Shown: positions 20,276 through 30,003, counted from the stretch's first letter. The stretch: DNA of 64,000 bases from Sulfuriferula multivorans (GCF_003851125.1 NZ_BGOW01000010.1:62001-126000), one strand, 5' to 3'. A program made the numbers and translations. Notes: generated by a model from the letters alone, not told the origin.

Positions 20276-23104
20276 ATGACGATTTCCAACCACGCCGAGA
20301 CGCCGCAACTGCTCGACATCGTACGCGGTCTTGCGCACGAACTGCGGCCGGGAGCGAATGGCATCGACCGCCTGGGTCTGGATCATGCGCTGGAGCGCGA
20401 TTTCGGCCTGGACAGCCTGGCGCGCGTGGAACTGCTCGCCCGCATCGAGCGCGAACTGGGCGTCAGGCTTGGCGAGGCAGCGTTCGCCGAGGCTGAAACA
20501 CCGCGCGATCTGCTGCGGCAAATGGCGGGTGCTGCCGCTAGCGGGGCGCCCGCTCCGGCCGAGATACCGGCGACGGCTGCGGTAGGGGTCGAGCCTGCGC
20601 CGCAAACTGCCGCCACGCTGATCGAGATGCTCGACTGGCATGTCGCGATGCACGGCGAGCGGACGCACATCACGCTCTATGTCGAGGACGAGCGCAGCGA
20701 GGACATCAGCTATCGCATGCTGCAGGCAGAAGCTCAGGCGCTGGCTGCCGGGCTGCTCGCCCATGGCCTGGGCGAAGGAGGCCGGGTCGCCTCGGGTTCA
20801 GGTGCTGGCGACCGGGTCGCCATTATGCTCCCCACCGGACGCGGGTTTTTCGCCGCATTTTATGGCGCGCTCTACGCCGGCTGCGTGCCGGTGCCGCTGT
20901 ACCCGCCGGCGCGTCCTGCGCAAATCGAGGATCACATGCGGCGTATCGCCGGCATCGTCGCCAATGCCGAGGCCGCCATGTTCGTCACCGACGACCGTGC
21001 CAAGCTGCTCGGCCACCTGCTGCGTGCGCAGTGCGCCTCGTTGCGCGCCGTCGCGACCGTCGCGGATCTGTCCCTTCCCGGCGCGGTGCCACCCTTGCCG
21101 CGCGTGGACGCGCAGGATATCGCCTTGCTGCAATACACCTCCGGCAGTACCGGCAACCCCAAGGGGGTGGTGCTGACCCACGCCAACCTGCTCGCCAACC
21201 TGCGCGCGATGGAGCGCGCCTCGGGGGTTACCGCTGCCGACATTTTCGTGTCCTGGCTGCCGCTGTACCACGACATGGGGCTGATCGGCGCCTGCATGGG
21301 CAGCCTCAGCGCCGGATTCCGGCTGGTGTTGATGTCGCCGCTCGCCTTCCTTGGCCGGCCGGGGCGCTGGTTGTGGGCCATCCACCAGCATCGCGCCACC
21401 GTCTCGGCGGCGCCCAATTTCGCCTATGAACTGTGCGCCAACAGGCTCGATGATCGCGACCTTGATGGCCTCGACCTGAGCTGCTGGCGGCTGGCCTACA
21501 ACGGCGCCGAGCCGGTCAGCCCCGAGACGATCGCGCATTTCGCCGCGCGCTTCGCCCGCTTCGGCTTCCGTCCCGATGCCATGACGCCGGTCTACGGCCT
21601 GGCGGAATCCTCCGTGGGGCTGGCGTTTCCGCCGCCCGGCCGCGGTCCGCTGATCGACCGCGTGGACCGCGGCGCGCTGTCGACCGCAGGGATCGCCCGT
21701 GCCGCGCTGATGGACGATGCGCACGCGCTGCGCATCGTTTCCTGCGGCCTGCCGCTGCCCGGCCACGACATCCGCATTGTCGATGGCGACGGAGGCGAAC
21801 TGCCCGAACGCACGCAGGGACGCGTGCAGTTTCGCGGGCCATCCGCGACAGGCGGCTATTTCCACAACCACGAGGCGACGGCGCGCCTATTCGACGGGCC
21901 GTGGCTCAACAGCGGCGACCTGGGCTATCTCGCAGCAGGCGAGCTCTATCTTACCGGGCGCGAGAAGGACATCATCATCCGCGGCGGGCACAACATTCAT
22001 CCGCAGGAACTGGAAGAGGCGGTGAGCCAGGTGCGCGGCGTGCGCCGTGGCGGTGTGGCGGTGTTCCCGGCGACCGACGCGAACCAAGGCACGGAGCGGC
22101 TGGTGGTGCTGGCCGAGACGCGTGCGCCGGTTGCATCCGAGGAACGCAGCCGGATACTGGCAGAGATCAATCGCCTCGCCGTCGACCTGATCGGCATGCC
22201 GGCCGACGACATCGTGCTGGCGCCGCCGCGCACCGTGCTGAAGACCTCCAGCGGCAAGATTCGCCGCGCCGCTTGCCGCGAACGCTACGAACGCGGCGAA
22301 TTGATCAGCGCGCAGCGCGCGCCGTGGCGGCAACTGGTGCGGCTGGCCTGGGCCGGAGCCGTGGCACAGACTGGCCGCCTGCTGCGGCGTGGCGCCGAGT
22401 CGGCGTGGAGCGCCTGGGCCTGGATGGTTTTCGTCGCCATCGTGCCCCTCGCCTGGCTGTTGATCGTGCTGGCCCCTACCCTGGCGCTGCGCCGCCGCAG
22501 CGCCAGGGCGAGCGCGCGCCTTGCGCTGGCGCTGACCGGCCTGACGCCGCGGGTGCAGGGATTGCACTACCTCGCCGGCCGCGGCCCGGTAATCGTGGTG
22601 GCCAACCACGCCAGCTACCTGGATGCGCTCATCCTCACCGCGGTGCTGCCGGCCCGATTCGCCTATGTGTCCAAACAGGAGTTGCTGCGCAAGCCGGCCG
22701 CCGGCATTCCGCTGCGCCGGCTCGGCAGCGCTTTTGTCGAGCGTTTCGACAGCGTGCGCAGCGTGGAGGATGCACGCGGCCTGGAGGAGCGCGCGCGCGC
22801 TGGCGAATCCCTGGTCTTCTTCCCCGAAGGTACCTTCCAGATCCAGCCGGGGCTGCTGCCGTTCCGACTCGGCGCGTTCGTCGTCGCCGCACGCGCTGGC
22901 ACGCCCGTGGTACCGGTCACTCTGACCGGCACCCGTACCCTGCTGCGCGGCGAAGCATTACGGCCGCATTACAGCGCACTCCAGGTGCAGGTCGGCGCGC
23001 CGTTATCGGCTGCAGGGAGTGACTGGCAGGCCGCGTTGCAATTGCGCGATAGCGCACGCCGCCGGATACTGGCGCAACTGGAGGAAGCCGACGCGGCCGC
23101 CTGA
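20276..23104 (+). CDS. ACP / fatty-acyl-AMP ligase / PlsC-type acyltransferase fusion
   Basis: This 942-residue protein joins three lipid modules. Residues 1-85 are an acyl carrier domain with GLDSLAR, Ser47 being the phosphopantetheine site. About 115-690 is an acyl-adenylating domain of the FAAL type: VPVPLYPPARP, YTSGSTGNPKGVVLTH, LPLYHDMGLIG, TGREKDIIIRGGHNIHPQELE, and KTSSGKIRR at its end. After a hydrophobic segment near 725-745 comes an acyltransferase with NHASYLD (NHx4D, near 776) and FFPEGTF (near 849). The layout suggests a fatty acid is adenylated, loaded on the carrier and transferred to a lipid acceptor. ATG at 20276 has TGGAGG upstream. Related ligase-acyltransferase fusions are known (Aas-like), but here the carrier is fused as well. 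Acceptor unknown. Confidence 0.85.
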   Translation: MTISNHAETPQLLDIVRGLAHELRPGANGIDRLGLDHALERDFGLDSLARVELLARIERELGVRLGEAAFAEAETPRDLLRQMAGAAASGAPAPAEIPATAAVGVEPAPQTAATLIEMLDWHVAMHGERTHITLYVEDERSEDISYRMLQAEAQALAAGLLAHGLGEGGRVASGSGAGDRVAIMLPTGRGFFAAFYGALYAGCVPVPLYPPARPAQIEDHMRRIAGIVANAEAAMFVTDDRAKLLGHLLRAQCASLRAVATVADLSLPGAVPPLPRVDAQDIALLQYTSGSTGNPKGVVLTHANLLANLRAMERASGVTAADIFVSWLPLYHDMGLIGACMGSLSAGFRLVLMSPLAFLGRPGRWLWAIHQHRATVSAAPNFAYELCANRLDDRDLDGLDLSCWRLAYNGAEPVSPETIAHFAARFARFGFRPDAMTPVYGLAESSVGLAFPPPGRGPLIDRVDRGALSTAGIARAALMDDAHALRIVSCGLPLPGHDIRIVDGDGGELPERTQGRVQFRGPSATGGYFHNHEATARLFDGPWLNSGDLGYLAAGELYLTGREKDIIIRGGHNIHPQELEEAVSQVRGVRRGGVAVFPATDANQGTERLVVLAETRAPVASEERSRILAEINRLAVDLIGMPADDIVLAPPRTVLKTSSGKIRRAACRERYERGELISAQRAPWRQLVRLAWAGAVAQTGRLLRRGAESAWSAWAWMVFVAIVPLAWLLIVLAPTLALRRRSARASARLALALTGLTPRVQGLHYLAGRGPVIVVANHASYLDALILTAVLPARFAYVSKQELLRKPAAGIPLRRLGSAFVERFDSVRSVEDARGLEERARAGESLVFFPEGTFQIQPGLLPFRLGAFVVAARAGTPVVPVTLTGTRTLLRGEALRPHYSALQVQVGAPLSAAGSDWQAALQLRDSARRRILAQLEEADAAA

Positions 23105-23162
23105 CGCAACAGGTGGGGCAATACGCCGGTCAACCATGCCAACATTGCCGCCATTTTGACGA

Positions 23163-23612
23163 TCAGTGCCGATCCTTGACTTCCTTGCCCTGCTCGCGCG
23201 TCACCAGACGGGAGAGCGCCCCCAGTTCCTCCGCCAGCAGTTCGAGCAGATCGTCCAGCGCCAGGATGCCGACCAGGCTGCCATCCTCACCCACCACCGG
23301 CATGCGGCGCACTCCCTGGTCACGCATGTAGCGGATGGCCTCGAACACGCCGGTTTTTTCCTGCACGGTCGCCAAGTCCGGCACCATGATGTCTCCCACG
23401 GTGAGCGTGGCGGGATCAAGTCCGGTGGCGACCACTTCCACTACCACATCACGGTCGGTCACGATGCCGACCGGTTTGCGGCGCCCATCTTTTTCCGTGA
23501 CCACGACCACGTCGCCGACATGGTGCTGGCGCATGAGCCGGGCCGCTTCGCCGATCGTGGTTTCCGGCGCTACGATAATGACTTCGCGGTTGCAGAGTTC
23601 TCCAATGGCCAT
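23163..23612 (-). CDS. Two-CBS-domain protein
   Basis: The 149-residue protein consists of a tandem CBS pair: first unit from VIIVAPETTIGEAARLM to PVGIVTDRDVV, second from DIMVPDLATVQEKTGVFEAI to LVGILALDDLLELLAEEL. Stand-alone CBS pairs bind adenine nucleotides and act as energy or redox sensors. ATG at 23612 was chosen because GGAAGG lies about 10 bases upstream and the fold starts there. A PRPP synthetase, itself ATP-dependent, is 430 bases away on the other strand; a functional link is only inference. Confidence 0.88.
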   Translation of the reverse strand: MAIGELCNREVIIVAPETTIGEAARLMRQHHVGDVVVVTEKDGRRKPVGIVTDRDVVVEVVATGLDPATLTVGDIMVPDLATVQEKTGVFEAIRYMRDQGVRRMPVVGEDGSLVGILALDDLLELLAEELGALSRLVTREQGKEVKDRH

Positions 23613-23778
23613 GATGATTTCCCTTCCTTCAGTGTGACTGTGTCGCTTCCTGCCGCAGCCAGGAAGCGTTCCTTGACCAGGCGCAAATTTTGCGAACATC
23701 CGCGATGCGGATTGCCTGCTTGAACCATTTCGCTACGATACTTCAAGCCCGGCAGGCTCCCGGGCGGCGTAACGCGTC

Positions 23779-23949
23779 CTAATGCAGTTCTTCGTCTTCA
23801 TCATGATGGAAAAGCAACTCTCCCAGTTCGACCTTGACGGGTTCGCCCAGCGGCTGTTCGCGCACGTCCAGCGCCTGGAACAGCCACTGGCTGTCCTCCA
23901 TCCAGCAGTGGCCGAATTGTTCCTGGAAAAAACATTCCTTGGGTTCCAT
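23779..23949 (-). CDS. Small acidic hypothetical protein (56 residues)
   Basis: From ATG at 23949 the reverse strand reads MEPKECFFQEQFGHCWMEDS and continues to HHDEDEELH before TAG at 23779. AAGGAGAGG is 4 bases upstream of the ATG, a very strong Shine-Dalgarno, which together with clean boundaries supports a real gene. It holds two cysteines and an acidic, His-containing C-terminus that could bind metal. No family is recognised. It lies alone between the CBS gene and the divergent PRPP synthetase. Confidence 0.65.
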   Translation of the reverse strand: MEPKECFFQEQFGHCWMEDSQWLFQALDVREQPLGEPVKVELGELLFHHDEDEELH

Positions 23950-24041
23950 GGCCTCTCCTTTCGTATGGACATACTCTATGATTCAGTCTGGCACATTATG
24001 AAAATTACGCCATCACCCGCGAAAAGCGAGGAGACAGTTCG

Positions 24042-25031
24042 ATGACTCTGGATGATCTTTGCCTGTTTGCCCTTGATACCAGCCGCCCATACGGCGAGCG
24101 GGTGGCCAAGGATCTTGGGGTAGCGCTTTGCGCGCATGAGGAACGCGAGTTCGAGGACGGCGAACACAAGGCCAGGCCGCTGGAAAACGTGCGCGGCAAG
24201 GATGTGTATGTGATCCAGTCGCTCTACGGAGAGCCGGGCATGAGCGTCAACGACAAGCTGGTCCGCCTGCTGTTTTTTATTGGCGCAGTGAAGGACGCTT
24301 CCGCTGCGCGGGTCACCGCCGTCTGCCCCTATCTGGCCTATGCCCGCAAGGACCGCAGGAGCAAGTCGCGCGACCCGGTCAGCAGCCGCTATGTGGCCCA
24401 GCTGTTCGAAACGCTGGGCACGGACCGGGTGCTGACCCTGGACGTGCACAATCCGGCCGCCTACCAGAATGCCTTCCGCATCCCGGCCGAACACTTGGAA
24501 GCCAGCGGGCTGTTCGTGGCCTGGTTCGCGGCACGGCTGCAGGACGAAGCTGTTGTGGTGGTTTCGCCGGACGTGGGCGGGGTGAAGCGGGCGGAAGCCT
24601 TCCGTCAGGCCCTGGCCCGTGCGCTCGGCCGACCCGTTGCTTCAACCTTCATGGAGAAGAGCCGCAGCGAAGGCGTGGTTTCCGGCGCGGCCGTGGTCGG
24701 CGAGGTAGGCGGCAGGACGGCCATCATCATCGACGACCTGATCAGTACCGGCACCACCCTGGCGCGGGCAGCCGCCGCCTGCAAGGCGCTGGGGGCGAAG
24801 CGGGTGTATGCCGCAGTCAGCCACGGCGTGTTCGTCGGCGCGGCGGGCCAGGTGTTGGCCGACCCGGCGCTGGACAAGGTACTGGTCACCGACGCCATCC
24901 CCCCGTTCCGGCTGCCGCCGGCGCTGCTGGGTAGCCGGGTGGAGGTGCTGGCGTCCGCCCCCCTGTTCGCCGAGGCCATCCGGCGCCTGCACAGCGGGGG
25001 TTCGCTGGTCGAACTGCTGGCAGGTGCCTAG
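24042..25031 (+). CDS. prs: Ribose-phosphate pyrophosphokinase (PRPP synthetase), divergent paralogue type
   Basis: Prs converts ribose-5-phosphate and ATP to PRPP, precursor of nucleotides, His, Trp and NAD. The 329-residue protein has [20 protein letters not shown] early, the flexible-loop equivalent [29 protein letters not shown] in place of the classical DLHxxQ metal-binding segment, and the PRPP loop [14 protein letters not shown]. These are the diverged type of Prs rather than the standard one next to ispE. GAGGAGA precedes the ATG. GC content matches the 17-25 kb block. In that context it may be a second, accessory enzyme. Confidence 0.87.
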   Translation: MTLDDLCLFALDTSRPYGERVAKDLGVALCAHEEREFEDGEHKARPLENVRGKDVYVIQSLYGEPGMSVNDKLVRLLFFIGAVKDASAARVTAVCPYLAYARKDRRSKSRDPVSSRYVAQLFETLGTDRVLTLDVHNPAAYQNAFRIPAEHLEASGLFVAWFAARLQDEAVVVVSPDVGGVKRAEAFRQALARALGRPVASTFMEKSRSEGVVSGAAVVGEVGGRTAIIIDDLISTGTTLARAAAACKALGAKRVYAAVSHGVFVGAAGQVLADPALDKVLVTDAIPPFRLPPALLGSRVEVLASAPLFAEAIRRLHSGGSLVELLAGA

Positions 25032-25033
25032 CG

Positions 25034-26092
25034 TCAGCTTGCTGCCGCTGCCGCATGCCGCTGCGCCAGTTCCAGGTATTCCATGGTGGTTTCCACCCAT
25101 TTTTTGTGGGGGTGGCGCCCGTCATCGCGCAGGTGCCAGATGGCGAGCGTGGCACGCAAGACCGCCCGCCAGCTCTGGTAGAAATGGAGCAGGGCGGCGG
25201 GCGGGACGTCGCCACTCGCTTCGGTATAACTTTCCAGCAGCCAGCGGCCCACTTCCGGCGCGTGCAGCCGCTCGCACTCCAGAGCCAGATAGCCTAGTTC
25301 GTCCGCCGGATCGAGGATGCGGTATTCGCGGTTGAACTCCAGACAATCGATGACGACCGGTTCGGGCAACAGGCACACGTGCTCCGGCCTGAGATCACCG
25401 TGGCCCTCGACGATGCGGCCCTGGCGCACGCGGCTATCGAACAGCCCGGTGTGGGTTTCCAGGAAGCCGAGCTGGAAGCGGGCGAGACGCTCCGGCACGT
25501 CTTTGTCCAGTCCGAATTCCGCGCTGGTGAGCTCCCGCAGATTAGCTTTGATGCGCTTGGCCAGGTGCTGTCGATACGCCTCAGGCGTGATGGCATCAGC
25601 CGCCGCTGCGGCGTAGAAGCGCGCGAGCCGGCGAGCCAGCAGGCTGATTTCCGCTGGTTTGACCGTCCCGTTGCGGATCAGATGATCAAGCATGCGTTGC
25701 GCAGGCAACCGTCGCATCTGCACCAGCCAGTCCACCGCCTCCCCCGGCCCGCCGACGCTCAAGCAGCCCCCCGCGTCGAGTACCAGTGGGATCACGCCCA
25801 GATAGACATCGGCAGCCAGACGGCGGTTGAGCCGCACCTCCTGCTCGCAGTCCAGGCGGCGCGCCTCAACGGTGCTGAAGTCCAGGTAGTCGTAGCGCAC
25901 CGGTTTCTTCAGCTTGTAAGCATGGGTATCGGTGAGGAAGACCCAGGACATGTGGGTCTCCACCGCTTCCACCCGCGCGGGCGCCTCAGGGTAAGCGCCC
26001 GGCCGTCCCAGGAACGCGACCTTGGCCTCCAGCGTGGGGGAGGAGGTCTGCTCTGGCCGGGATGGCGGGTGTGGCATGCGGCTTTTTTCCAT
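25034..26092 (-). CDS. Aminoglycoside-phosphotransferase-fold kinase (COG2187 type)
   Basis: The 352-residue protein has an APH-like kinase fold. AYKLKKPVRYDYLDFST carries the ATP-binding Lys, VEGHGDLRPEHVCLL the catalytic loop, and VIDCLEFNREYRILDPADELGYL the metal-binding Asp region. This matches the N-terminal half of COG2187 proteins, which often carry a second P-loop kinase half; that half is absent here. Substrate is unknown; a role in antibiotic resistance should not be assumed. It converges on prs with a two-base gap. ATG at 26092 is the first; Met6 is possible. Confidence 0.8.
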   Translation of the reverse strand: MEKSRMPHPPSRPEQTSSPTLEAKVAFLGRPGAYPEAPARVEAVETHMSWVFLTDTHAYKLKKPVRYDYLDFSTVEARRLDCEQEVRLNRRLAADVYLGVIPLVLDAGGCLSVGGPGEAVDWLVQMRRLPAQRMLDHLIRNGTVKPAEISLLARRLARFYAAAAADAITPEAYRQHLAKRIKANLRELTSAEFGLDKDVPERLARFQLGFLETHTGLFDSRVRQGRIVEGHGDLRPEHVCLLPEPVVIDCLEFNREYRILDPADELGYLALECERLHAPEVGRWLLESYTEASGDVPPAALLHFYQSWRAVLRATLAIWHLRDDGRHPHKKWVETTMEYLELAQRHAAAAAS

Positions 26093-26164
26093 CGGTCAAT
26101 GATAAGCGATTTGCGCGCCAATCCCCACTGCCTGGCCATCGCACTATCGCCAGCTTGTAATTCG

Positions 26165-27949
26165 CTACACCAAAGCACTCAACTGCCATTTTCCGTTGCC
26201 CAGCAGCGTCAATTCCTGGGTGTGAAATTCCAGCAAACTACTGCGGTGTCCTACGCTGACCAGAATGGATTTGGGCAGCACCTGACGCAGGAGTCGGTAC
26301 ATGGCGTGTTCCAGGCCTTCGTCCATGGCAGAGCTGGCTTCGTCGAGGAACACCACCTGCGGCTGGCTCAACAGTGCGCGGCCGATGGCCAGGCGTTGCT
26401 GTTCGCCCAGCGACAGGATGCTGCCCCAGTCGGCAGTTTCATCGAGCCGGCTGGCAAGGTGGCCGAGATGACATTGCTGCAGCACATGGGCGGCCTGATT
26501 GCCCATCAGTGGGCTTGCCGGGTAATACAGAGCACCGCGCAGGGTGCCGAGCGGCAGGTAGGGTTTTTGCGGCAGGAACAGCGCCTGTTGTTCAACCGGG
26601 CGCGTCACGCTGCCGTCCACATAAGGCCACAGACCCGCGACCGCGCGTAACAGGGTGGTTTTGCCGATGCCGGAGCGGCCGCGTATCAGCAGCGCGGTAT
26701 TGGCGGTCAGGCTGAGGTTGAGGTTTTCCACCAGCGCAATTTGTGCAGGGGTGCGTACGGTGAGCGCTTCAATGGTAACGCTGTGCTGGCTGGGTACGAT
26801 GTGTGCGGAAGGGAGCAAGGCGGCGGCATCCATGCTGTCGAGAAAGCCGGTGAGACGAATGAGTACGGCACGGTAGCCGGCGAATTCGTCGTACGAACTG
26901 CGCAGGAAGGACAGCGCATCCTGCACCTGACCGAACGCCTGTGCAGTCTGCATCATGTCGCCCAGGGTGATCTTGCCTGCAAGCAGGCGCGGTGCCTGCA
27001 CGATGAACGGAAACACCACGGCGGCCTGGCTGATGGCGAGATTGAAGCCCTGGAATTTGAGCGAGCGATAAACGATCGCCCACATATTCTGGATCACGCT
27101 GGCAAAGCGCGTTAGCAGATTGCCGCGCTCCACGGTTTCACCGCGAAAAAATGCGATGCTCTCGCCGTATTCGCGCAGGCGGATCAATGCATAGCGGAAG
27201 TTGGCGTTAAGCTGTTCGCTGAGAAAGCTGAGGCGGATCAGCGGACGCCCGATCCATACCGCAAACACCGTGGCCACAATCACATAGAGATAGACCAGGA
27301 AAACCATGGCGCGAGGAATCTCGACCCCAAACAACGCCAGTGCACCCGACAGCCCCCACAGAATGACAGTGAACGCAAACAGCGAGACCACCGCGTCGAG
27401 CAGGCCCATCGACAGGTTGAGCGAGCCGCTGACAAAACTCTCCACGTCCTGCTGGATACGCTGGTCCGGATTGTCGGGGGCATTGGGCACATATTGGCTA
27501 CGATGGTAGCCTTGATGCGCCAGCCAGCGTTCGACCAGATTGTCGGTCAGCCACGCGCGCCAGTGAATCAGGAAAGCCTGGCGCAGATAAAAGTTGAACA
27601 GCGTGCGCGTCACGTGCACCGCCGCCAGTACCGCGAACACCAGCAGCATGAACCAGAACGCCTTGGCATCGAGTTTCTGCATGGCGGTATAAAAACCGTT
27701 GTACCAGAACGAAAACAGCACGTTCATGCGCACGGAAAACAGCGTCATCAGCACAATCAGCGTCAGGCCGGCGAGCGGCAACAAGCTGCGTTTCGGGCTG
27801 AAAAACGCCCAGGTGAGGCGGCGGAACTGCCGTCCCCAGACCGTGAAGATGCCGAGCAGCGCAACGCTTACAGTCATGCCCAGCATGCTGATGGCAAACG
27901 CCTTGCCGAGCCAGACGATACTGTCGAGGAGTTCGTGGTTCCAATCCAT
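26165..27949 (-). CDS. ABC exporter, SbmA/BacA-YddA type (fused permease and ATPase)
   Basis: The 594-residue protein has an N-terminal membrane domain of about six helices with RMNVLFSFWYNGFYTAMQKLD and PNAPDNPDQRIQQDVESFV, signatures of the SbmA/BacA-like family. A C-terminal ATPase follows: RGRSGIGKTTLLRA (Walker A), LSLGEQQRLAIGRALL (signature), VVFLDEASSAMDEG (Walker B) and SVGHRSSL (switch His). Homologues such as YddA move vitamin B12, acyl-CoA-like or peptide substrates; the cargo here cannot be told. It is monocistronic and diverges from secB. Confidence 0.9.
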   Translation of the reverse strand: MDWNHELLDSIVWLGKAFAISMLGMTVSVALLGIFTVWGRQFRRLTWAFFSPKRSLLPLAGLTLIVLMTLFSVRMNVLFSFWYNGFYTAMQKLDAKAFWFMLLVFAVLAAVHVTRTLFNFYLRQAFLIHWRAWLTDNLVERWLAHQGYHRSQYVPNAPDNPDQRIQQDVESFVSGSLNLSMGLLDAVVSLFAFTVILWGLSGALALFGVEIPRAMVFLVYLYVIVATVFAVWIGRPLIRLSFLSEQLNANFRYALIRLREYGESIAFFRGETVERGNLLTRFASVIQNMWAIVYRSLKFQGFNLAISQAAVVFPFIVQAPRLLAGKITLGDMMQTAQAFGQVQDALSFLRSSYDEFAGYRAVLIRLTGFLDSMDAAALLPSAHIVPSQHSVTIEALTVRTPAQIALVENLNLSLTANTALLIRGRSGIGKTTLLRAVAGLWPYVDGSVTRPVEQQALFLPQKPYLPLGTLRGALYYPASPLMGNQAAHVLQQCHLGHLASRLDETADWGSILSLGEQQRLAIGRALLSQPQVVFLDEASSAMDEGLEHAMYRLLRQVLPKSILVSVGHRSSLLEFHTQELTLLGNGKWQLSALV

Positions 27950-28110
27950 ATTTTATTCCTTAGCGTCGAGACGTTTCATGGCTGCCGAAGCAGCAGACAA
28001 CAGCGCTGCGGTAAAGATTCAACTGCTATCGAACATGTTGCCTGTAAACCGGTCACACAAATGCAGCCCGAGCGGGTTAAAATCAGCTTTTTGAACATCA
28101 GGAAATCCAA

Positions 28111-28566
28111 ATGAGCGAGCAAGACCAGCAGCAACCCGTTTTCGGGATCGAAAAACTCTACGTCAAGGACATGTCGGTGGAGGTGCCCAACGCGCCGCAA
28201 ATTTTTCTCGAGCGCGAAGCGCCGCAGATCGATGTGCAGCTTGCCACACAGAACAGCAACGTGGGGGAGGGCGTGTTCGAAGTCGTGCTCACCGCCACCA
28301 TTACCGCCAAGCTCAGCGAGAAGGTCATGTTCCTGGTAGAGGCTGCCCAGGCAGGAATTTTTCGCATCGAAAACGTGCCCGCCGATCAGATGGATGCAGT
28401 ACTGGGCATAGGCTGCCCGAATATCGTGTTCCCGTATTTGCGCGAGACCATTTCCGATGTAGTGAGCCGTGCCGGATTCCCCCCCGTTATCCTCAATCCG
28501 GTCAATTTCGAAGCCATGTACATGCAGCAACAGCAGGCTCCGGCCCCGGGCACGCCGCTCAACTGA
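28111..28566 (+). CDS. secB: Protein-export chaperone SecB
   Basis: SecB keeps preproteins unfolded and hands them to SecA. The 151-residue protein has the family hallmarks FGIEKLYVKDMSVEVPNAP near the start, and CPNIVFPYLRETISDVVSRAGFPPVILNPVNFEAMY, including the conserved GFPP-NP-F segment. A Gln- and Pro-rich tail ends it. It is first of a secB / SH3-protein / gpsA unit; secB-gpsA neighbourhood is standard in Proteobacteria. Confidence 0.97.
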   Translation: MSEQDQQQPVFGIEKLYVKDMSVEVPNAPQIFLEREAPQIDVQLATQNSNVGEGVFEVVLTATITAKLSEKVMFLVEAAQAGIFRIENVPADQMDAVLGIGCPNIVFPYLRETISDVVSRAGFPPVILNPVNFEAMYMQQQQAPAPGTPLN

Positions 28567-28567
28567 T

Positions 28568-29014
28568 ATGAAACGACTGCGCCTGATATTCGCCCTGTCT
28601 GCGCTGTTTGCGCTGCCCGCGCAGGCGCTCGATTATCGTTCGGTTTCTGTGCCGGCCGCGATTTTGTACGATGCACCTTCCAGCATGGCCAAGAAACTGT
28701 TCGTCGTCGGCCGCGGCTATCCGGTGGAGGTGGTCGTGAGCGTGGACAACTGGCTGAAAGTGCGCGATAGCAGCGGCGCGCTGGCCTGGATAGAGGCCGG
28801 CCAGCTGGCTGCTACCAGCAAACATATGCTGGTGGTGAAAGCTGCGCAGGCCGAAATACGCAGCGCTGCGGAGGATAGTGCGCCCATTACCGCGCGGGCC
28901 GAAAAAGGTGTCATGCTGGAATGGCAGGAAACCCTGCCAAGTGGCTGGGTGCGAGTGCTGCTGCCCAACAATAGTAGCGGTTACATTAAACTCAGCCAGG
29001 TGTGGGGGGTATGA
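28568..29014 (+). CDS. Periplasmic SH3-domain protein
   Basis: The 148-residue protein has a signal peptide (hydrophobic [15 protein letters not shown], cleavage near residue 21) and two bacterial SH3-like repeats: about 28-72 ([35 protein letters not shown]) and about 85-145 ([35 protein letters not shown]). Such SH3b proteins usually bind cell-wall peptides. It starts one base after the secB stop and overlaps gpsA by four (ATGA), so translation is coupled. It is a common betaproteobacterial insertion between secB and gpsA; precise role unknown. Confidence 0.85.
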   Translation: MKRLRLIFALSALFALPAQALDYRSVSVPAAILYDAPSSMAKKLFVVGRGYPVEVVVSVDNWLKVRDSSGALAWIEAGQLAATSKHMLVVKAAQAEIRSAAEDSAPITARAEKGVMLEWQETLPSGWVRVLLPNNSSGYIKLSQVWGV

Positions 29015-30003
29015 ACATCACCGTCCTCGGCGCCGGTGCCTGGGGTACCGCGCTGGCGGTGGTGCTGGCTTCCCGTCATGCAGTCACGCTGTGGGCACGC
29101 GATGCCGATCAGATCGCCAGCATGAATGCGACACGCAGCAATCCGCGCTACCTGCCCGGCGTGACGTTACCGGATCAGCTTGGTCTCAACAACGATCTGC
29201 CCGCTGCGTTGGCGCACGCGGAGCTGGTTCTGGTCGCAACGCCCAGCGGTGCATTTCGCAGTGTGTTGAAGCAATTGTCAGCACTTGATCAGCGCGCGCC
29301 GCTGGTCTGGGTATGCAAAGGCTTTGAAGCGGGCACCATGAAACTGCCGCACCAGGTCGCGCAGGAAGAGCTGCCCGATGAGGTGGCGCGCGGCGTATTA
29401 TCCGGCCCCAGCTTTGCCCAGGAAGTCGCCGCCGGTTTGCCTACTGCGCTCACCCTGGCAACAAACGATGCGTCAGCATTGCGTGAAGCGGCCGCTGCGT
29501 TGCACGGTGGCCGTCTGCGCGTGTATACCAGCAATGACGTGATCGGCGTCGAACTGGGCGGCGCATTGAAGAATGTCATCGCCATCGCCGCCGGCATTTC
29601 CGATGGATTGCATTTCGGACATAACGCCCGCGCCGCGTTGATTACCCGTGGTGTGGCTGAAATCAGCCGCCTCGGTCTGGCGTTGGGCGGCCGCATGGAA
29701 ACCTTCATGGGACTCACCGGCATGGGCGATCTGATTCTGACCTGTACCGGCGACCTGTCGCGCAACCGTCAGCTTGGCTTGCGCCTGGCCGCTGGCGAGA
29801 GCCTGGAAGCCATCTTGCGGGCCCTCGGACACATCGCGGAAGGCGTTACCACCGCACGCGAAGTGGGCAGGCTGGCCACCACGCTGGGCGTCGACATGCC
29901 CATTACCCATGCGGTGTGCCGGGTGCTCTACGAAGGTGTGGCGCCGCGCGCCGTCGTCGACGATTTGCTGAACCGCGACCGCAAGGCGGAGAGCCTGCAG
30001 TAA
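29011..30003 (+). CDS. gpsA: Glycerol-3-phosphate dehydrogenase [NAD(P)+] GpsA
   Basis: GpsA reduces dihydroxyacetone phosphate to sn-glycerol-3-phosphate for phospholipid synthesis. The 330-residue protein starts with the Rossmann motif [18 protein letters not shown], and has [25 protein letters not shown] and the substrate loop [17 protein letters not shown] with the catalytic Lys, then [21 protein letters not shown] at 29011 overlaps the SH3 gene stop (ATGA); an upstream in-frame GTG three codons earlier is less likely. Confidence 0.97.
   Translation: MNITVLGAGAWGTALAVVLASRHAVTLWARDADQIASMNATRSNPRYLPGVTLPDQLGLNNDLPAALAHAELVLVATPSGAFRSVLKQLSALDQRAPLVWVCKGFEAGTMKLPHQVAQEELPDEVARGVLSGPSFAQEVAAGLPTALTLATNDASALREAAAALHGGRLRVYTSNDVIGVELGGALKNVIAIAAGISDGLHFGHNARAALITRGVAEISRLGLALGGRMETFMGLTGMGDLILTCTGDLSRNRQLGLRLAAGESLEAILRALGHIAEGVTTAREVGRLATTLGVDMPITHAVCRVLYEGVAPRAVVDDLLNRDRKAESLQ

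Noticed and set aside
25034-26092. APH-fold kinase considered as an aminoglycoside-resistance gene
   Set aside because: The sequence fits the COG2187 half-protein, not known APH(3') enzymes, and no resistance context exists.
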